From Pelagovum pacificum (GTDB taxonomy: Bacteria > Pseudomonadota > Alphaproteobacteria > Rhodobacterales > Rhodobacteraceae), in the NCBI RefSeq assembly GCF_016134045.1, contig NZ_CP065915.1, forward strand, positions 558,001 to 622,000: 64,000 bases of DNA, read 5' to 3'. Position 1 is the stretch's first letter, and the number at the start of each line of letters is the position of its first letter. Both the position numbers and the translations under genes were made by a program. Below, in pieces: positions 41,132 through 50,106 of this stretch. The notes beneath the pieces were generated by a model that had not been told where the DNA came from, made no database searches, and was given only the letters and a program-made list of their open reading frames with translations.

Positions 41132-43857
41132 GCGACCAGCCCCCAGAGATCCCAGTCAAGAAGGCCCGCAAGAGCCTTGTCGAGCGGATCTCCATCGTCT
41201 GGATCGTGCCGCTCATGGCACTCCTCGTCGCGCTTGGCGTGGCCTGGCAGAGCTACGTCGACCAGGGACCGCTCATCACGATCGTCTTCGACGACGCGTC
41301 AGGCATCGCCGCCGACGAGACGGAAGTCCGCTATCGCGACGTGACCGTCGGCGTTGTCGAGGAGGTCGGCTTCACTGACGAGCTGAATCAGGTCGCGGTC
41401 GAGGTGCGGCTGTCCAAGGACGTCGGCGACTACGTGGACGAGGACGCGACCTTCTGGGTCGTGCGCCCCGAGGTATCCGCACAGGGGGTTACAGGCCTCG
41501 ACACCGTGCTGTCGGGCGTCTTCATCGAAGGCATCTGGGACAGCGAGCCGGGCGGCCTTCAGGACGAGTTCATCGGCCAGTCCTCCGCCCCGCTGAACCG
41601 GGACGGCCGCGACGGGCTGCAAATCCGGCTCCGCGTCGCGGGCAACGCCCGGCTGACAGACCGCGCCCCCATCGAATATCGCGGCATCCAGGTCGGGCGC
41701 GTCGGTGTCGCCGAAGTCTCCGAAGACGGGGCGACGATCGAGGCAGACGCAATCATCTTCGCACCGCACGACCAGCTCGTGACCTCCGCGACGCGGTTCT
41801 GGGACACCTCCGGCTTCACATTCACCATCGGCACCTCGGGCGCCGAGATCGACTTCTCCTCGCTGGCACAGCTCGTCTCGGGCGGCATCAGCTTCGGCAC
41901 CGTCGTATCCGGCGGCGAACCGGTCGAGGACGGCTCCGATTTCGCGCTCTATTCGGATGAGGCGACGGCACGCGCCAGCCTGTTCAGCGAAGACGACGGC
42001 GGCACACTGACCTTTACCGCGATCTTCGACGAGAACGTTTCGGGCCTCACCGTCGATGCGCCGGTCGATTTCGGCGGCCTTCGCGTCGGCCGGGTCGAGT
42101 CGATCAACGGCGTCGTCAACGAGGAACGGTTCGGCGATTCCCGTGTCCGGCTGGGCGCCACGCTCCAGATCCGGCCGTCCCGCCTGGGGCTGGAGGATGC
42201 CGTATCGCAGGAGAGCGCCTTGGCGTTCTTCGAGGACAGGGTGGAGAACAACAACCTCCGCGCGCGGCTCGTGACGGCGTCACTGCTGACCGGCGGGCTC
42301 AAGGTCGAACTGACTGAAGTCGACGAAATCGAACCGGCCACCATCGACCTGGATGGCGATCCCAACCCGATCTTCCCGACCGCGCCGGCCGCAGTCTCCG
42401 ACGTGCAGGCCTCTGCCGAAGGGGTGCTGGAACGGGTGAACGCGTTGCCCATCGAGGAACTGCTCGACAGTGCCATCGGCGCGCTCGACAACGTCAGCCG
42501 CCTTGCCGGAAGCGAGGACATCCGCGCAGTTCCCGGCGACGTGCGCGCGCTCATCGCGGATGCGCGCGGAATCATCGGCTCCGAACAGCTGCAGGCGCTG
42601 CCCGACCAGATCGGCACCGTCGCGACCGAGATCGAGTCGCTCGTGACCGCCCTGAACGAGCAGGAAGCGGTCGCCCAGCTGATCGCCGCGATCGGCAGCA
42701 TCGACGAAACCGCAACCACCGTGACCGAGGCCGTCGCCGGCGTGCCGTCCGTTATCGACCGCGTGGACGCCATCGCGGCGAACGTGCAGGAGCTGCCGCT
42801 CGACGTGATCACCTCGAACGTGACGAGCCTGCTGGCCAATGCCGACGGGCTGCTCACCCAGACCCGCGTCGCCGTCGGTGACGTCGGGCGCATCGTCTCC
42901 TCCGACGAGATGCAGGCGCTGCCGGGGCAGATCGGCTCCGTCGCGGGGCAGCTCGAGGAGATCACGACCTCGCTCAACGAGCAGGAGGCCGTCACCCGGC
43001 TGCTGGAAGCGGTCGGCAGCATCGAGGAAACCGCCGACAGCGTCTCCGCCGCGGTCGAGGGCGTGCCCGCCGTGGTCGACCGGGTCGATGCCATCGCGGC
43101 GTCGGTGCAGGAGATGCCACTCGGCTCCGTCGTGGATGCCGCCACCGAATTGCTCGCCAACAGCGACACGCTCGTCACCCAGACACGAGGCGCTGTGACC
43201 GACGTCCGTGCCATCATCGGCACGGAAGAGATGCAGGCCCTGCCGGGTCGCCTCGTCGCCATCACTAACGAACTCGAGACGGTGATCGCGACCCTGAACG
43301 AGGAAGAAGCCGTTGCCCGACTGCTGAGCGCGGTCGACGAGATCTCCGAGGTCGCCCGGACGGCCGGCGACTCCTTCGCCGGGGTGCCGGGGCTGGTGGA
43401 AGAGCTGAACACGATCGCCGCCGAGATCGAAGAGCTGCCGCTGTCCGAAGTCGTCACCCGCGTGAACGCGCTTCTCGAAAGCGCCGACGCGCTGATCGGC
43501 ACCGACGCGGCGCGCGCCCTGCCGGAGGATCTGTCGGCGGCGCTGAATGAGCTGCAACTGGCGATCTCGGAACTGCGCGACGGCGGGCTGATCGCCAACG
43601 CCAACGCCACGCTCGGCTCCGCCCGGGCGGCGGCCGACAATGTCTCGACTGCGGCGGCCAGCCTGCCGTCCCTGCTCGCTCAGGCGCAGCAGGTGCTCGC
43701 GCAGGCGTCGACGACGATCGGCGGCTACAGTTCGGACCGGGAGGTGGGTCGCGAGATCAACGCCGCCGTCCGCGAAATCAACCGGGCCGCGGCCGCCGTG
43801 ACGTCCCTCGCCAGGGAACTGGAACGCAACCCGAATTCCCTGCTATTCGGAAGGTGA
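41128..43857 (+). CDS. pqiB: PqiB-type MCE protein with extended repeat tail
   Basis: 909 residues, compared with about 546 for E. coli PqiB. One N-terminal membrane anchor (ISIVWIVPLMALLVALGVAW), then three MCE domains beginning near LITIVFDDASGI, LQIRLRVAGNAR and LTFTAIFDENVSG. From about residue 410 the rest is a helical tail containing tandem 107-residue repeats marked by QELPL, EMQALPG, LNEQEAV and DRVDAIAA. In PqiB, MCE rings plus a helical needle form a tunnel across the periplasm, so the longer tail suggests a longer needle. Coupled to pqiA by ATGA and followed by pqiC. Confidence 0.9.
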   Translation: MSDQPPEIPVKKARKSLVERISIVWIVPLMALLVALGVAWQSYVDQGPLITIVFDDASGIAADETEVRYRDVTVGVVEEVGFTDELNQVAVEVRLSKDVGDYVDEDATFWVVRPEVSAQGVTGLDTVLSGVFIEGIWDSEPGGLQDEFIGQSSAPLNRDGRDGLQIRLRVAGNARLTDRAPIEYRGIQVGRVGVAEVSEDGATIEADAIIFAPHDQLVTSATRFWDTSGFTFTIGTSGAEIDFSSLAQLVSGGISFGTVVSGGEPVEDGSDFALYSDEATARASLFSEDDGGTLTFTAIFDENVSGLTVDAPVDFGGLRVGRVESINGVVNEERFGDSRVRLGATLQIRPSRLGLEDAVSQESALAFFEDRVENNNLRARLVTASLLTGGLKVELTEVDEIEPATIDLDGDPNPIFPTAPAAVSDVQASAEGVLERVNALPIEELLDSAIGALDNVSRLAGSEDIRAVPGDVRALIADARGIIGSEQLQALPDQIGTVATEIESLVTALNEQEAVAQLIAAIGSIDETATTVTEAVAGVPSVIDRVDAIAANVQELPLDVITSNVTSLLANADGLLTQTRVAVGDVGRIVSSDEMQALPGQIGSVAGQLEEITTSLNEQEAVTRLLEAVGSIEETADSVSAAVEGVPAVVDRVDAIAASVQEMPLGSVVDAATELLANSDTLVTQTRGAVTDVRAIIGTEEMQALPGRLVAITNELETVIATLNEEEAVARLLSAVDEISEVARTAGDSFAGVPGLVEELNTIAAEIEELPLSEVVTRVNALLESADALIGTDAARALPEDLSAALNELQLAISELRDGGLIANANATLGSARAAADNVSTAAASLPSLLAQAQQVLAQASTTIGGYSSDREVGREINAAVREINRAAAAVTSLARELERNPNSLLFGR
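42460..43560 (+). repeat. In-frame tandem 321-base repeats in pqiB
   Basis: Two complete 107-residue units start at 42781 and 43102 and a partial third at 43423; a related but more diverged copy precedes them from about 42460. Spacing of exactly 321 bases between the QELPL/QEMPL/EELPL markers is visible. The copies differ at many codons, so this is an old duplication under selection rather than a recent one. Confidence 0.85.
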
Positions 43858-43858
43858 C

Positions 43859-44425
43859 ATGACACTTCGCATCACATCCATCTGCTTCGCCGCCCTGACC
43901 GCCCTCGGGGCCTGCGGGGACAACAGCCAGCTCTATTCCGTCCCGCCCGTCCCGGCGGCGGAAAGCGAGCGGGTCCAGATCAGCTACGGCACCGTCGAAG
44001 TGCGGCAGGTGAGCCTGCCGGACTACGCCTCGCAGCCGGAAATCTACGTACGCGGGGCCGATGGCAGCCTGACCGCGTCCGACGACCTGCTCTGGGCCGA
44101 CGAGCCGACCCGCGCAATGACGCTGGAGCTGTCGCGCTACCTCGCCCAGTCGACCGGCGCGCAGGTCGCGGCAGAGCCGTGGCCTTTCGCCGACCGCGCG
44201 CAGGCGACGGTCGAAGTGCGGGTCGAGGAGATGCTGACCGAGCCCGACGGCATGTTCCGGATCACCGGCCAGTATCACGTCGCCTCCGACTTTACCGGCG
44301 GCGGGAAGTCCGGCCTGTTCGACGTCGCCGCGCCGCTGACCGCCAGTTCAGCCGGCGGCATCGCCGCCGCGCGTGGCCGCGCGGTCTACGAGCTGGCGTT
44401 GCTGATCGCCCGCCAGGGTATGTGA
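43859..44425 (+). CDS. pqiC: PqiC-type outer-membrane lipoprotein
   Basis: 188 residues with a lipoprotein signal ending LTALGAC (lipidated Cys 19). Rest matches the ABC-transport auxiliary lipoprotein family (PqiC): QLYSVPPV, YGTVEVRQVSLPDYASQPEIYVR, LWADEPTRAMTLELSRYLA. It anchors the PqiB needle to the outer membrane. Starts 1 base after pqiB. Followed by GC hairpins that probably end the transcript. Confidence 0.87.
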   Translation: MTLRITSICFAALTALGACGDNSQLYSVPPVPAAESERVQISYGTVEVRQVSLPDYASQPEIYVRGADGSLTASDDLLWADEPTRAMTLELSRYLAQSTGAQVAAEPWPFADRAQATVEVRVEEMLTEPDGMFRITGQYHVASDFTGGGKSGLFDVAAPLTASSAGGIAAARGRAVYELALLIARQGM

Positions 44426-44444
44426 TCGTCCCGATCCGGCGGAG

Positions 44445-44570
44445 CGCGCCTTCGGCGCGGGCGTCATGAGCCCTCCCTGCCGGTCGGGCAGGGGGGAGGG
44501 GGCTGTCTGCCCCCTCTTGGGCCTGCGGCCCAATTCACCCCCGAGAATATTTGACGCCCAAAGAAGCACG
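44445..44570. repeat. Convergent intergenic block: four hairpins and a roseobacter-like element
   Basis: Between pqiC and the convergent permease gene. Hairpins: CGCGCC/GGCGCG (44445-44459), CCCTGCC/GGCAGGG (44475-44493), GAGGGGGC/GCCCCCTC (44496-44516), and TTGGGCC-TGC-GGCCCAA (44517-44533). Then an element CACCCCCGAGAATATTT plus CAAAGAAG (44536-44568), which resembles short motifs I recall as recurrent downstream of genes in Rhodobacteraceae genomes. No gene. Probably bidirectional termination. Confidence 0.6.
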
Positions 44571-44613
44571 GGTCCGTTAAGGTTAACGTCTGCCTCAGGG
44601 GGCGGTGTCGGGC

Positions 44614-45573
44614 CTAGCTGCGCCGTCCGAGCGACGAGGTCGCGACTGCCAGCAGCACGATCGCCCCGATCAGCATCTCGCGGATGTAGCTGTCGACCTG
44701 CATCTGGGTCAGCCCGTTGTCGAGGATGCCGAGGATCAGCACGCCGACCAGCGTGGCGAGTACGTGCGGCTCGCCCTCCCGGCCCATCGTCATGCCGAGG
44801 AACACCGCCGCGATCGCATCCAGCATGAGGCCCGCGCCTTGCGTCGGGTTCGCCGATGCCACCCGCGCGGCATACATCAGCCCGGCCCCGGCGGCGCCGA
44901 GTCCGGTGAGCGCGAAGGCCGCCAGCTTCAGCCGCCGCACCCGGATGCCGGCGAGGCGGGCAGCCTCGGTATTGCCGCCGATCGCGTAGAGCCTGCGGCC
45001 GAAGTTGGTCTGTTCAAGCAGAAGCCACACCGCCGCCAGCACGGCCAGCGCGGTGAGCGTCAGTGCCGGCAGGCGCAGCCCCTCCAGCCCGATCGCGTCG
45101 AGCGCCGGGCCCGAGCGCGCGTACCCCGAGAAGCCCGCCGGGATGTCGCGCCCGAAGATCGTCCGTCCATCGGAGATGAAGAAGGCGAGCCCCGAGTAGA
45201 CCGTCAGCGTGCCGAGCGTCGCCACGAAAGGCAGGATGCCGACGTAAGCCACGAGGATTCCGTTGATGAGCCCGCCCGCGACACCGACCAGCAGCGCGAT
45301 CCCCGTCGCCTGCCAGACCGGAAAGCCGAGGGTGAACAGCATCGCGGCCGTGATCCCCGACAGGCTCGCCATCGAGCCGACCGACAGGTCGAAATCCCGC
45401 ATCACCATCACGATCGTCATCGCGAAGGCCACCACGGCCAGCATCGACACCTGCTGGCTGATGTTGATCAGGTTGCGCGCCGTCAGGAACGTGCCCGGCA
45501 GCTGCGCGGTGAAGAAGATCATGATGGCGATCAGCCCCAGCAGGGTGCCGAACTGTCGGAAAGTCTGGATCAT
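44614..45573 (-). CDS. ABC transporter permease (RbsC type)
   Basis: 319-residue CUT2 permease with about nine helices. Typical segments: FLTARNLINISQQVSMLAV, MRDFDLSVGSMASLSG, TNFGRRLYAIGGNTEAARLAG and DAIAAVFLGMTMGREGEPH. Overlaps the upstream ATPase by 4 bases (45570-45573). Together with the ATPase, binding protein and xylulokinase-like kinase it forms a pentose or polyol uptake operon. Confidence 0.9.
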   Translation of the reverse strand: MIQTFRQFGTLLGLIAIMIFFTAQLPGTFLTARNLINISQQVSMLAVVAFAMTIVMVMRDFDLSVGSMASLSGITAAMLFTLGFPVWQATGIALLVGVAGGLINGILVAYVGILPFVATLGTLTVYSGLAFFISDGRTIFGRDIPAGFSGYARSGPALDAIGLEGLRLPALTLTALAVLAAVWLLLEQTNFGRRLYAIGGNTEAARLAGIRVRRLKLAAFALTGLGAAGAGLMYAARVASANPTQGAGLMLDAIAAVFLGMTMGREGEPHVLATLVGVLILGILDNGLTQMQVDSYIREMLIGAIVLLAVATSSLGRRS

Positions 45574-47066
45574 GCGGCCCTTTCATCCGTCGCGTAGCAG
45601 GCGGCGAGCAGTCCCGCCTGGGTCAGCCCGTCCGGCGTCAGCGCGGACACCTGGCGGCCCTTCTGCAGGATCAGCAGCCGGTCGGAAAGGCCGATCAGCT
45701 CGGGCAAGTCGGTCGAGGACAGGATCACTGCGCAGCCTGTCGCGGCAAGCTCGCGGATCAGGCTGTAGATCTCGAATTTCGCGCCCACGTCGACGCCGCG
45801 GGTCGGCTCGTCGAGCAGCAGGAGCCGGGGGCGCCCGCCGAGGGCGCGGGCGAAGACGACCTTCTGCTGGTTGCCGCCCGACAGTTGCGAGACGATCTGG
45901 TCCGGCCCGCGCGCCTTCAGCTTCACCGACTGGCCGAGCTCCCCGGCGCGGCGGCGCTCTGCGCGCCGCGAGGCGAGCAGCCCCGCAAGGTGCGGCAGCA
46001 GGGCGTTCTCGCGGATCGTCATGGGCATCATGAGCCCCTCCGCCCGCCGCTCTCGCGGGACATAGGCGATGCCCGCGTTCCACGCCCGTGCCGGGTTGTG
46101 CGGCACCGGCCCGTCGCCGTAATCCAGCCGGCCGGTGCGGACCTTCTCCAGCCCGAGGAAGAGGTCGAGCACCGCGCCCTGTTCGGCGTCGGCGAGCCCG
46201 GCGAGGCCGAGGATCTCGCCCTCCCGCAGCTCGAACGAGATGTCGGACAAGTGTCGGGAGCCGACGCCCTCCGCCCGTGCGACGACGGCGCTGCCGACGG
46301 GGACGGTGCGCGGCGGCACGGTTTCTGTCACCTCGCGCCCGGTCATCTGCCGGATAACGGTCTCGCGGTCGGTTTCGGACACGGGCGCGGACATGACCAG
46401 CTGTCCGTTGCGCAACACGCTCACCTCGTCGGCGAGGCGCATCACTTCCGCCAGCCGGTGCGATACGTAGAGCACCGCCGCGCCCCGCGCTGTCAGCCGC
46501 TCGATCACCGCAAAAAGCTTCTCGGACTCCGCCTCGTTCAGCGCGGCGGTCGGCTCGTCCAGAACGTAGAGCGACGGGGTCTCCGCCCCCTCGTCGCGGA
46601 CCAGCGCGGCGGCGATCTTCATCAGCATCCGGTCGCCGGTGCGCAGCGACCCGGCATGGCGCCGCACGTCGATATGCGCGACACCGAGCTCCTCCAGCGC
46701 GGCACGGGCGCGGGCGGCGAGCGCGCGCCAGCGCACGAAGCCGAGCAGAGAGGGCGGGCGGTGGCCGAGCAGGATGTTCTCCGCCACCGACAGCTCGGGC
46801 ACGATCGTCAGTTCCTGGTGGATGAAGCGGAAGCCGGCGGCATGGGCGTCGGCAGGGGAGCGCAGGGGCACCTCGGTGCCGTCCCGCTCGATCCGCATCG
46901 CGTCGGCGCGCTCCACCCCGGCGAGCAGCTTGATGAAGGTCGACTTGCCCGCGCCGTTCTCGCCCATCAGCGCGTGGACGCGGCCCGGCTCGAGCGCCAT
47001 CGACACGTCCGTCAGAGCCGGCGTGCCGGCGTAGCTTTTCGTCAGGCCTTGCAGGTGGAGCGTCAT
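45570..47066 (-). CDS. ABC transporter ATP-binding protein (RbsA/XylG type)
   Basis: Two-domain ATPase, 498 residues. First domain Walker A GENGAGKST, Walker B LYVLDEPTAALN, YVSHRLAEVM; second domain LSGGNQQKVVFARALGG and LLLLDEPTRGVDVGAK. ATG 47066 is used although no clear ribosome binding site precedes it; TTG 47102 would add 12 residues. Separated from the binding protein by a hairpin at 47087-47116. Confidence 0.9.
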   Translation of the reverse strand: MTLHLQGLTKSYAGTPALTDVSMALEPGRVHALMGENGAGKSTFIKLLAGVERADAMRIERDGTEVPLRSPADAHAAGFRFIHQELTIVPELSVAENILLGHRPPSLLGFVRWRALAARARAALEELGVAHIDVRRHAGSLRTGDRMLMKIAAALVRDEGAETPSLYVLDEPTAALNEAESEKLFAVIERLTARGAAVLYVSHRLAEVMRLADEVSVLRNGQLVMSAPVSETDRETVIRQMTGREVTETVPPRTVPVGSAVVARAEGVGSRHLSDISFELREGEILGLAGLADAEQGAVLDLFLGLEKVRTGRLDYGDGPVPHNPARAWNAGIAYVPRERRAEGLMMPMTIRENALLPHLAGLLASRRAERRRAGELGQSVKLKARGPDQIVSQLSGGNQQKVVFARALGGRPRLLLLDEPTRGVDVGAKFEIYSLIRELAATGCAVILSSTDLPELIGLSDRLLILQKGRQVSALTPDGLTQAGLLAACYATDERAA

Positions 47067-47086
47067 GGGGAGGGTCTTGGCGTCAG

Positions 47087-47116
47087 CGGCCCCGCGCCGC
47101 AAGGGGCACGGGGCCG
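47087..47116 (-). repeat. Intercistronic hairpin after the binding-protein gene
   Basis: Inverted repeat CGGCCCCG / CGGGGCCG with a 14-base spacer, between the binding-protein stop and the ATPase start (minus-strand transcript). No U-tract. Fourth case in this window of a hairpin directly after a binding-protein gene, counting 9339, 19316 and 62339. Confidence 0.6.
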
Positions 47117-47123
47117 GATCGGA

Positions 47124-48032
47124 TCACTCGTCGACGTTGGCGGCGGTGATGAGGGTGGTCGGCACATAGGTCACCGGGGCGACGAACTCCTCGCCCGCGA
47201 TCGCGCGCGACACGGCGTCGGCGGTCGCCGCGCCGATGCCGACGAAGTCCTGCGCGACGGAAGCCTCGAAGCTGCCACCGGCGGCGATGGCGTCACGTGC
47301 CTGCGGGTTGGCGTCGATGCCGACGACGACGATGCCCTCGTCACCACGGCCCGCGTCCTCGATCGCCTGCAGCGCGCCGAGCGCGGGCTGGTCCCACGCG
47401 GCCCAGACGGCGGAGATGCTGCCTTCGTCGGGGTTGGCGGCCAGCACGGCCTCCATTTGCGCGCGGCTGTCGGCGATGCCGCCGTCCTGCACGTCCGGGG
47501 TGATGCGGTCGACGATCTCGATGTCGGGGTAGTTGCCGAACACCGCGTCGGCGATCACGCCGCGCACCTGCACCGGCGGGAAGGCGTCGAAGACGAACAT
47601 CACGACGCGGCCTTCGCCGCCCAGCCGGTTCGCCACGTAGACCGAGGTCTCGGCCGCCATCGCGTAGCCGTTGGAGGTCACGTTGGTGGCGAGCAGCGGG
47701 TCGGAGCCGGCGTCCATCCCGATCACCGGGATCCCGGCGTCGGCGGCGGCCTGAAGCCCGGCGAAGACCTGCGCGGGATCGACGTTGATGACGATCGCAT
47801 CGACCTGTTGGGTCACCGCGTCCTCGATCCGGCTGATGACGGCGGCGACATCGCCCGCCGTGTCGACCACGTTCACGTCCCAGCCGTTCTCGCCCGCGGA
47901 GGCCTCGAACCCTTCGAGGTAGGCCTGCGTGCCAGGCTGCGCGAGGTAGGGCGTGACCACGGTCACGGTCTGCGCCATCGCGGCAGTGGTGGACAGCGCC
48001 AGCAGCGCGGCGCTCAGCTTGAGGTGTTTCAT
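47124..48032 (-). CDS. ABC transporter substrate-binding protein (RbsB type)
   Basis: 302 residues with a Sec signal ending TTAAMAQ near residue 21. Periplasmic-binding fold of the ribose class: VISRIEDAVTQQVDAIVIN, GIPVIGMDAGSDPL, SAVWAAWDQPALGALQAIED. Upstream GGAGACAGG-type site (GGGAGACAGG). The kinase upstream suggests a xylulose-yielding sugar or polyol as ligand. Shorter by about 20-30 residues than some relatives but complete. Confidence 0.88.
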   Translation of the reverse strand: MKHLKLSAALLALSTTAAMAQTVTVVTPYLAQPGTQAYLEGFEASAGENGWDVNVVDTAGDVAAVISRIEDAVTQQVDAIVINVDPAQVFAGLQAAADAGIPVIGMDAGSDPLLATNVTSNGYAMAAETSVYVANRLGGEGRVVMFVFDAFPPVQVRGVIADAVFGNYPDIEIVDRITPDVQDGGIADSRAQMEAVLAANPDEGSISAVWAAWDQPALGALQAIEDAGRGDEGIVVVGIDANPQARDAIAAGGSFEASVAQDFVGIGAATADAVSRAIAGEEFVAPVTYVPTTLITAANVDE

Positions 48033-48119
48033 CCCTGTCTCCCTCTTGGTGGCGCGGCACGAAGGGGCCGCGCGATCAGGGGAGACTAAAGCCTCTGACG
48101 TTCCGGATTGCGAGGGGTT

Positions 48120-49571
48120 TCAGCCCTCGAACTGCGCGAGTTTCGCACTCAGCGCCGTGGTCGCCGCGATCGCCTCCTGCCAGAGCGGATAGAGCCGGTC
48201 GTAGGTCGCCACCATCCGGGCGTCGGGCACGAAGCTGGCGTCGTAGCGGACGTAGGCCTCGTGCGCCTCGGCCAGCGAGGACAGCTCGCCCGCGCCCATC
48301 GCGGCGAGGCAGGCGGCCCCGGCGACGCCGGGCTCGTTGTAGGCGAGGCGGCGGATCGGGCGGCCCAGCACGTCGGCCCTGATCTGGCACCAGGCGTCGG
48401 AGCGGAACCCCCCGCCGCCGCACAGCAATTCGTCCGACCGATGGCCGGCGGACGCCTCGATCGCGTCGAAAACCAGCCGCGCGGAGAAGGCGACCCCCTC
48501 GTAGACCGCGCGGGCGAGCTCGGGCAGCGCGGTGCCCGTGTCGAGGCCGAGGAACGCGCCCCGCAAGTCGGCATTCCAGAGCGGCGCGCGCTCCCCCGCG
48601 AGGTGGGGCAGGAACAGCGGTGTGCCGGAGCGGCGCGGCCGGATCAGGCCCGCCATCTCGTCGGGCGATGTGCCGGTCGCCTCGCAGAACCAGGTCTTCG
48701 CCGCGCCGCCGATCTGGGTCGGCCCGACGTGGAGGCGGACGCCCTCCGCCGGGGCGAAGACGATGACGCCGGGTGTCGGGGTGACCGCGCTCGCCGCGAT
48801 GCCCGGCACTTCGCTGGTGCCCGACAGGTAGACCTCGCGCCCCTCCGCGCTCGCGCCGCAACCGAAGACGCCGGTCCAGCCGTCCATCGTGGCGGTGACC
48901 ATGGGCGTGCCCGACAGCGGGCCGGCGGTGATCTCTCCGACCGTCTCGGTGAGGCCGGTGATCGGGGCCATACGCTCCGCCGCGCCGGCGACAAGCGCGA
49001 GGATCTCGGGGATGTAGCGGGAGTCCGCTCCGACCAGTCCGATGTTGGACAGCGGATCGGTAGTGGCGCGGCCCGTCAGATGCAGCAGGCAGAAATCCTT
49101 CGGCAACAGCACGCGGGCGGTGCGGTCCCACACGTCCGGGCGGTGCCTCGCGACCCATGCCATCCGCGCCAGCGGGTGCGAGGCGTCGATCGGGATCGGC
49201 GCGCCGAGCAGGCGGATCTTCTCGGCCTCGGACAGCCGCGAGTCGAGCTCGGCCGCCTCCCGCGCCGCGCGGGTGTCCTGCCAGAGGATCGCGGGCATTA
49301 GCGGCCGATCGTCGGCATCGACGAAGACGTGGGTGTTCACCTGGCTCGTCAGCCCGCCGACGGAGACGCGCGGCGACAGGTCGGCGAAAGAGGCGAGCGC
49401 CCGGTCGATCATCCCCGTCCAGAGCAGCGCGTCCTGCTCGGCATGGCCCGGGGCAGGGCGGTCGATGGTCTGACTTTCGGTGAACTCGGCCACGGCGCTG
49501 CCGGACTGGTCCAGCAGGGCGGCCTTCACGGACGTCGTGCCGACGTCGATCCCGAGGACGAGGTCCAGCAT
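48120..49571 (-). CDS. xylB: FGGY-family carbohydrate kinase, xylulokinase-like
   Basis: 483-residue kinase of the FGGY/ASKHA fold: N-terminal phosphate loop LGIDVGTTSVKAALLD, AEQDALLWTGMI, ILWQDTRA, and the second phosphate region MDGWTGVFGCGAS with LCGGGGFRSDAW near the end. It would phosphorylate D-xylulose or a related ketose after import. It begins only 10 bases after the Thr-rich protein gene, so some read-through from the exosortase operon is likely. Exact sugar not fixed by sequence. Confidence 0.85.
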   Translation of the reverse strand: MLDLVLGIDVGTTSVKAALLDQSGSAVAEFTESQTIDRPAPGHAEQDALLWTGMIDRALASFADLSPRVSVGGLTSQVNTHVFVDADDRPLMPAILWQDTRAAREAAELDSRLSEAEKIRLLGAPIPIDASHPLARMAWVARHRPDVWDRTARVLLPKDFCLLHLTGRATTDPLSNIGLVGADSRYIPEILALVAGAAERMAPITGLTETVGEITAGPLSGTPMVTATMDGWTGVFGCGASAEGREVYLSGTSEVPGIAASAVTPTPGVIVFAPAEGVRLHVGPTQIGGAAKTWFCEATGTSPDEMAGLIRPRRSGTPLFLPHLAGERAPLWNADLRGAFLGLDTGTALPELARAVYEGVAFSARLVFDAIEASAGHRSDELLCGGGGFRSDAWCQIRADVLGRPIRRLAYNEPGVAGAACLAAMGAGELSSLAEAHEAYVRYDASFVPDARMVATYDRLYPLWQEAIAATTALSAKLAQFEG

Positions 49572-49581
49572 CGGTCGGCGC

Positions 49582-50106
49582 TCAGTCGCGCCGGCGGGCC
49601 CAGATCAGCACTGCGCCGAAGGCGAGGATGCCGAAGCCCAGAAGCCAGGGCATGCGGCCCGGCGGGCTGCCGCCCGGCACCGCCTGAACGTCCGCCGGGG
49701 TGGGCGTCGCGGTCGCCGTGGGCGCCTCGGTCGGTGCCTCTGTCGGTTCTTCCGTGGGTGCTTCGCTGGTCGGGGCCTCGGTCGCCGTCGGCTCTTCGGT
49801 CGGGGCCTCTGTCGCGGTCGGCTCGTCCGTCGGGGCGGTCGTGGTCGTGACGGTCGGCGCGGTGGTCGCGGTCGGGGCCGTCGTCGCTGTGGGTGTCGGC
49901 GCAGTCGTGGCCGTCGGGGTCGGTGCGCTCGTCGGTGTGGGCGCAACGGTTACCGTCGGCGTCGGCGTCGGTACCGTCGTCGGAGAGACGGTCACTGTCG
50001 GCGTCGGGGCGAACGTGGGGGTCGGAGTCACGGTCTGGGCCAGCGCGCCGGTCGCGCAAAGTGCCAGGGCGGTCGTCAGCGCAAGTAGCGTCGTCCTATC
50101 GACCAT
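49582..50106 (-). CDS. Secreted Thr/Pro-rich protein with sorting-type C-terminus
   Basis: 174 residues in three parts. 1-24: signal peptide ending ATGALAQ. 25-137: low-complexity Thr/Pro/Ala repeats (TPTPT, APTPTATT, EAPTEEPT), neutral at first and acidic later, an ideal O-glycosylation tract. 142-174: a tripartite tail of GGSPPGRMPW, one hydrophobic helix (LLGFGILAFGAVLIWA) and a basic end RRRD, the layout of PEP-CTERM and archaeal PGF-CTERM sorting signals. ATG 50106 follows GGAAGG; a longer reading to 50232 overlaps the upstream gene. Probably the substrate of the exosortase-like protein and glycosyltransferases of the same operon. No known family. Confidence 0.72.
   Translation of the reverse strand: MVDRTTLLALTTALALCATGALAQTVTPTPTFAPTPTVTVSPTTVPTPTPTVTVAPTPTSAPTPTATTAPTPTATTAPTATTAPTVTTTTAPTDEPTATEAPTEEPTATEAPTSEAPTEEPTEAPTEAPTATATPTPADVQAVPGGSPPGRMPWLLGFGILAFGAVLIWARRRD

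Noticed and set aside
49690..50040. CRISPR-like or satellite repeat
   Set aside because: The repeats are short Thr/Pro codon runs in frame within a protein gene with signal peptide and membrane tail; there are no spacers.
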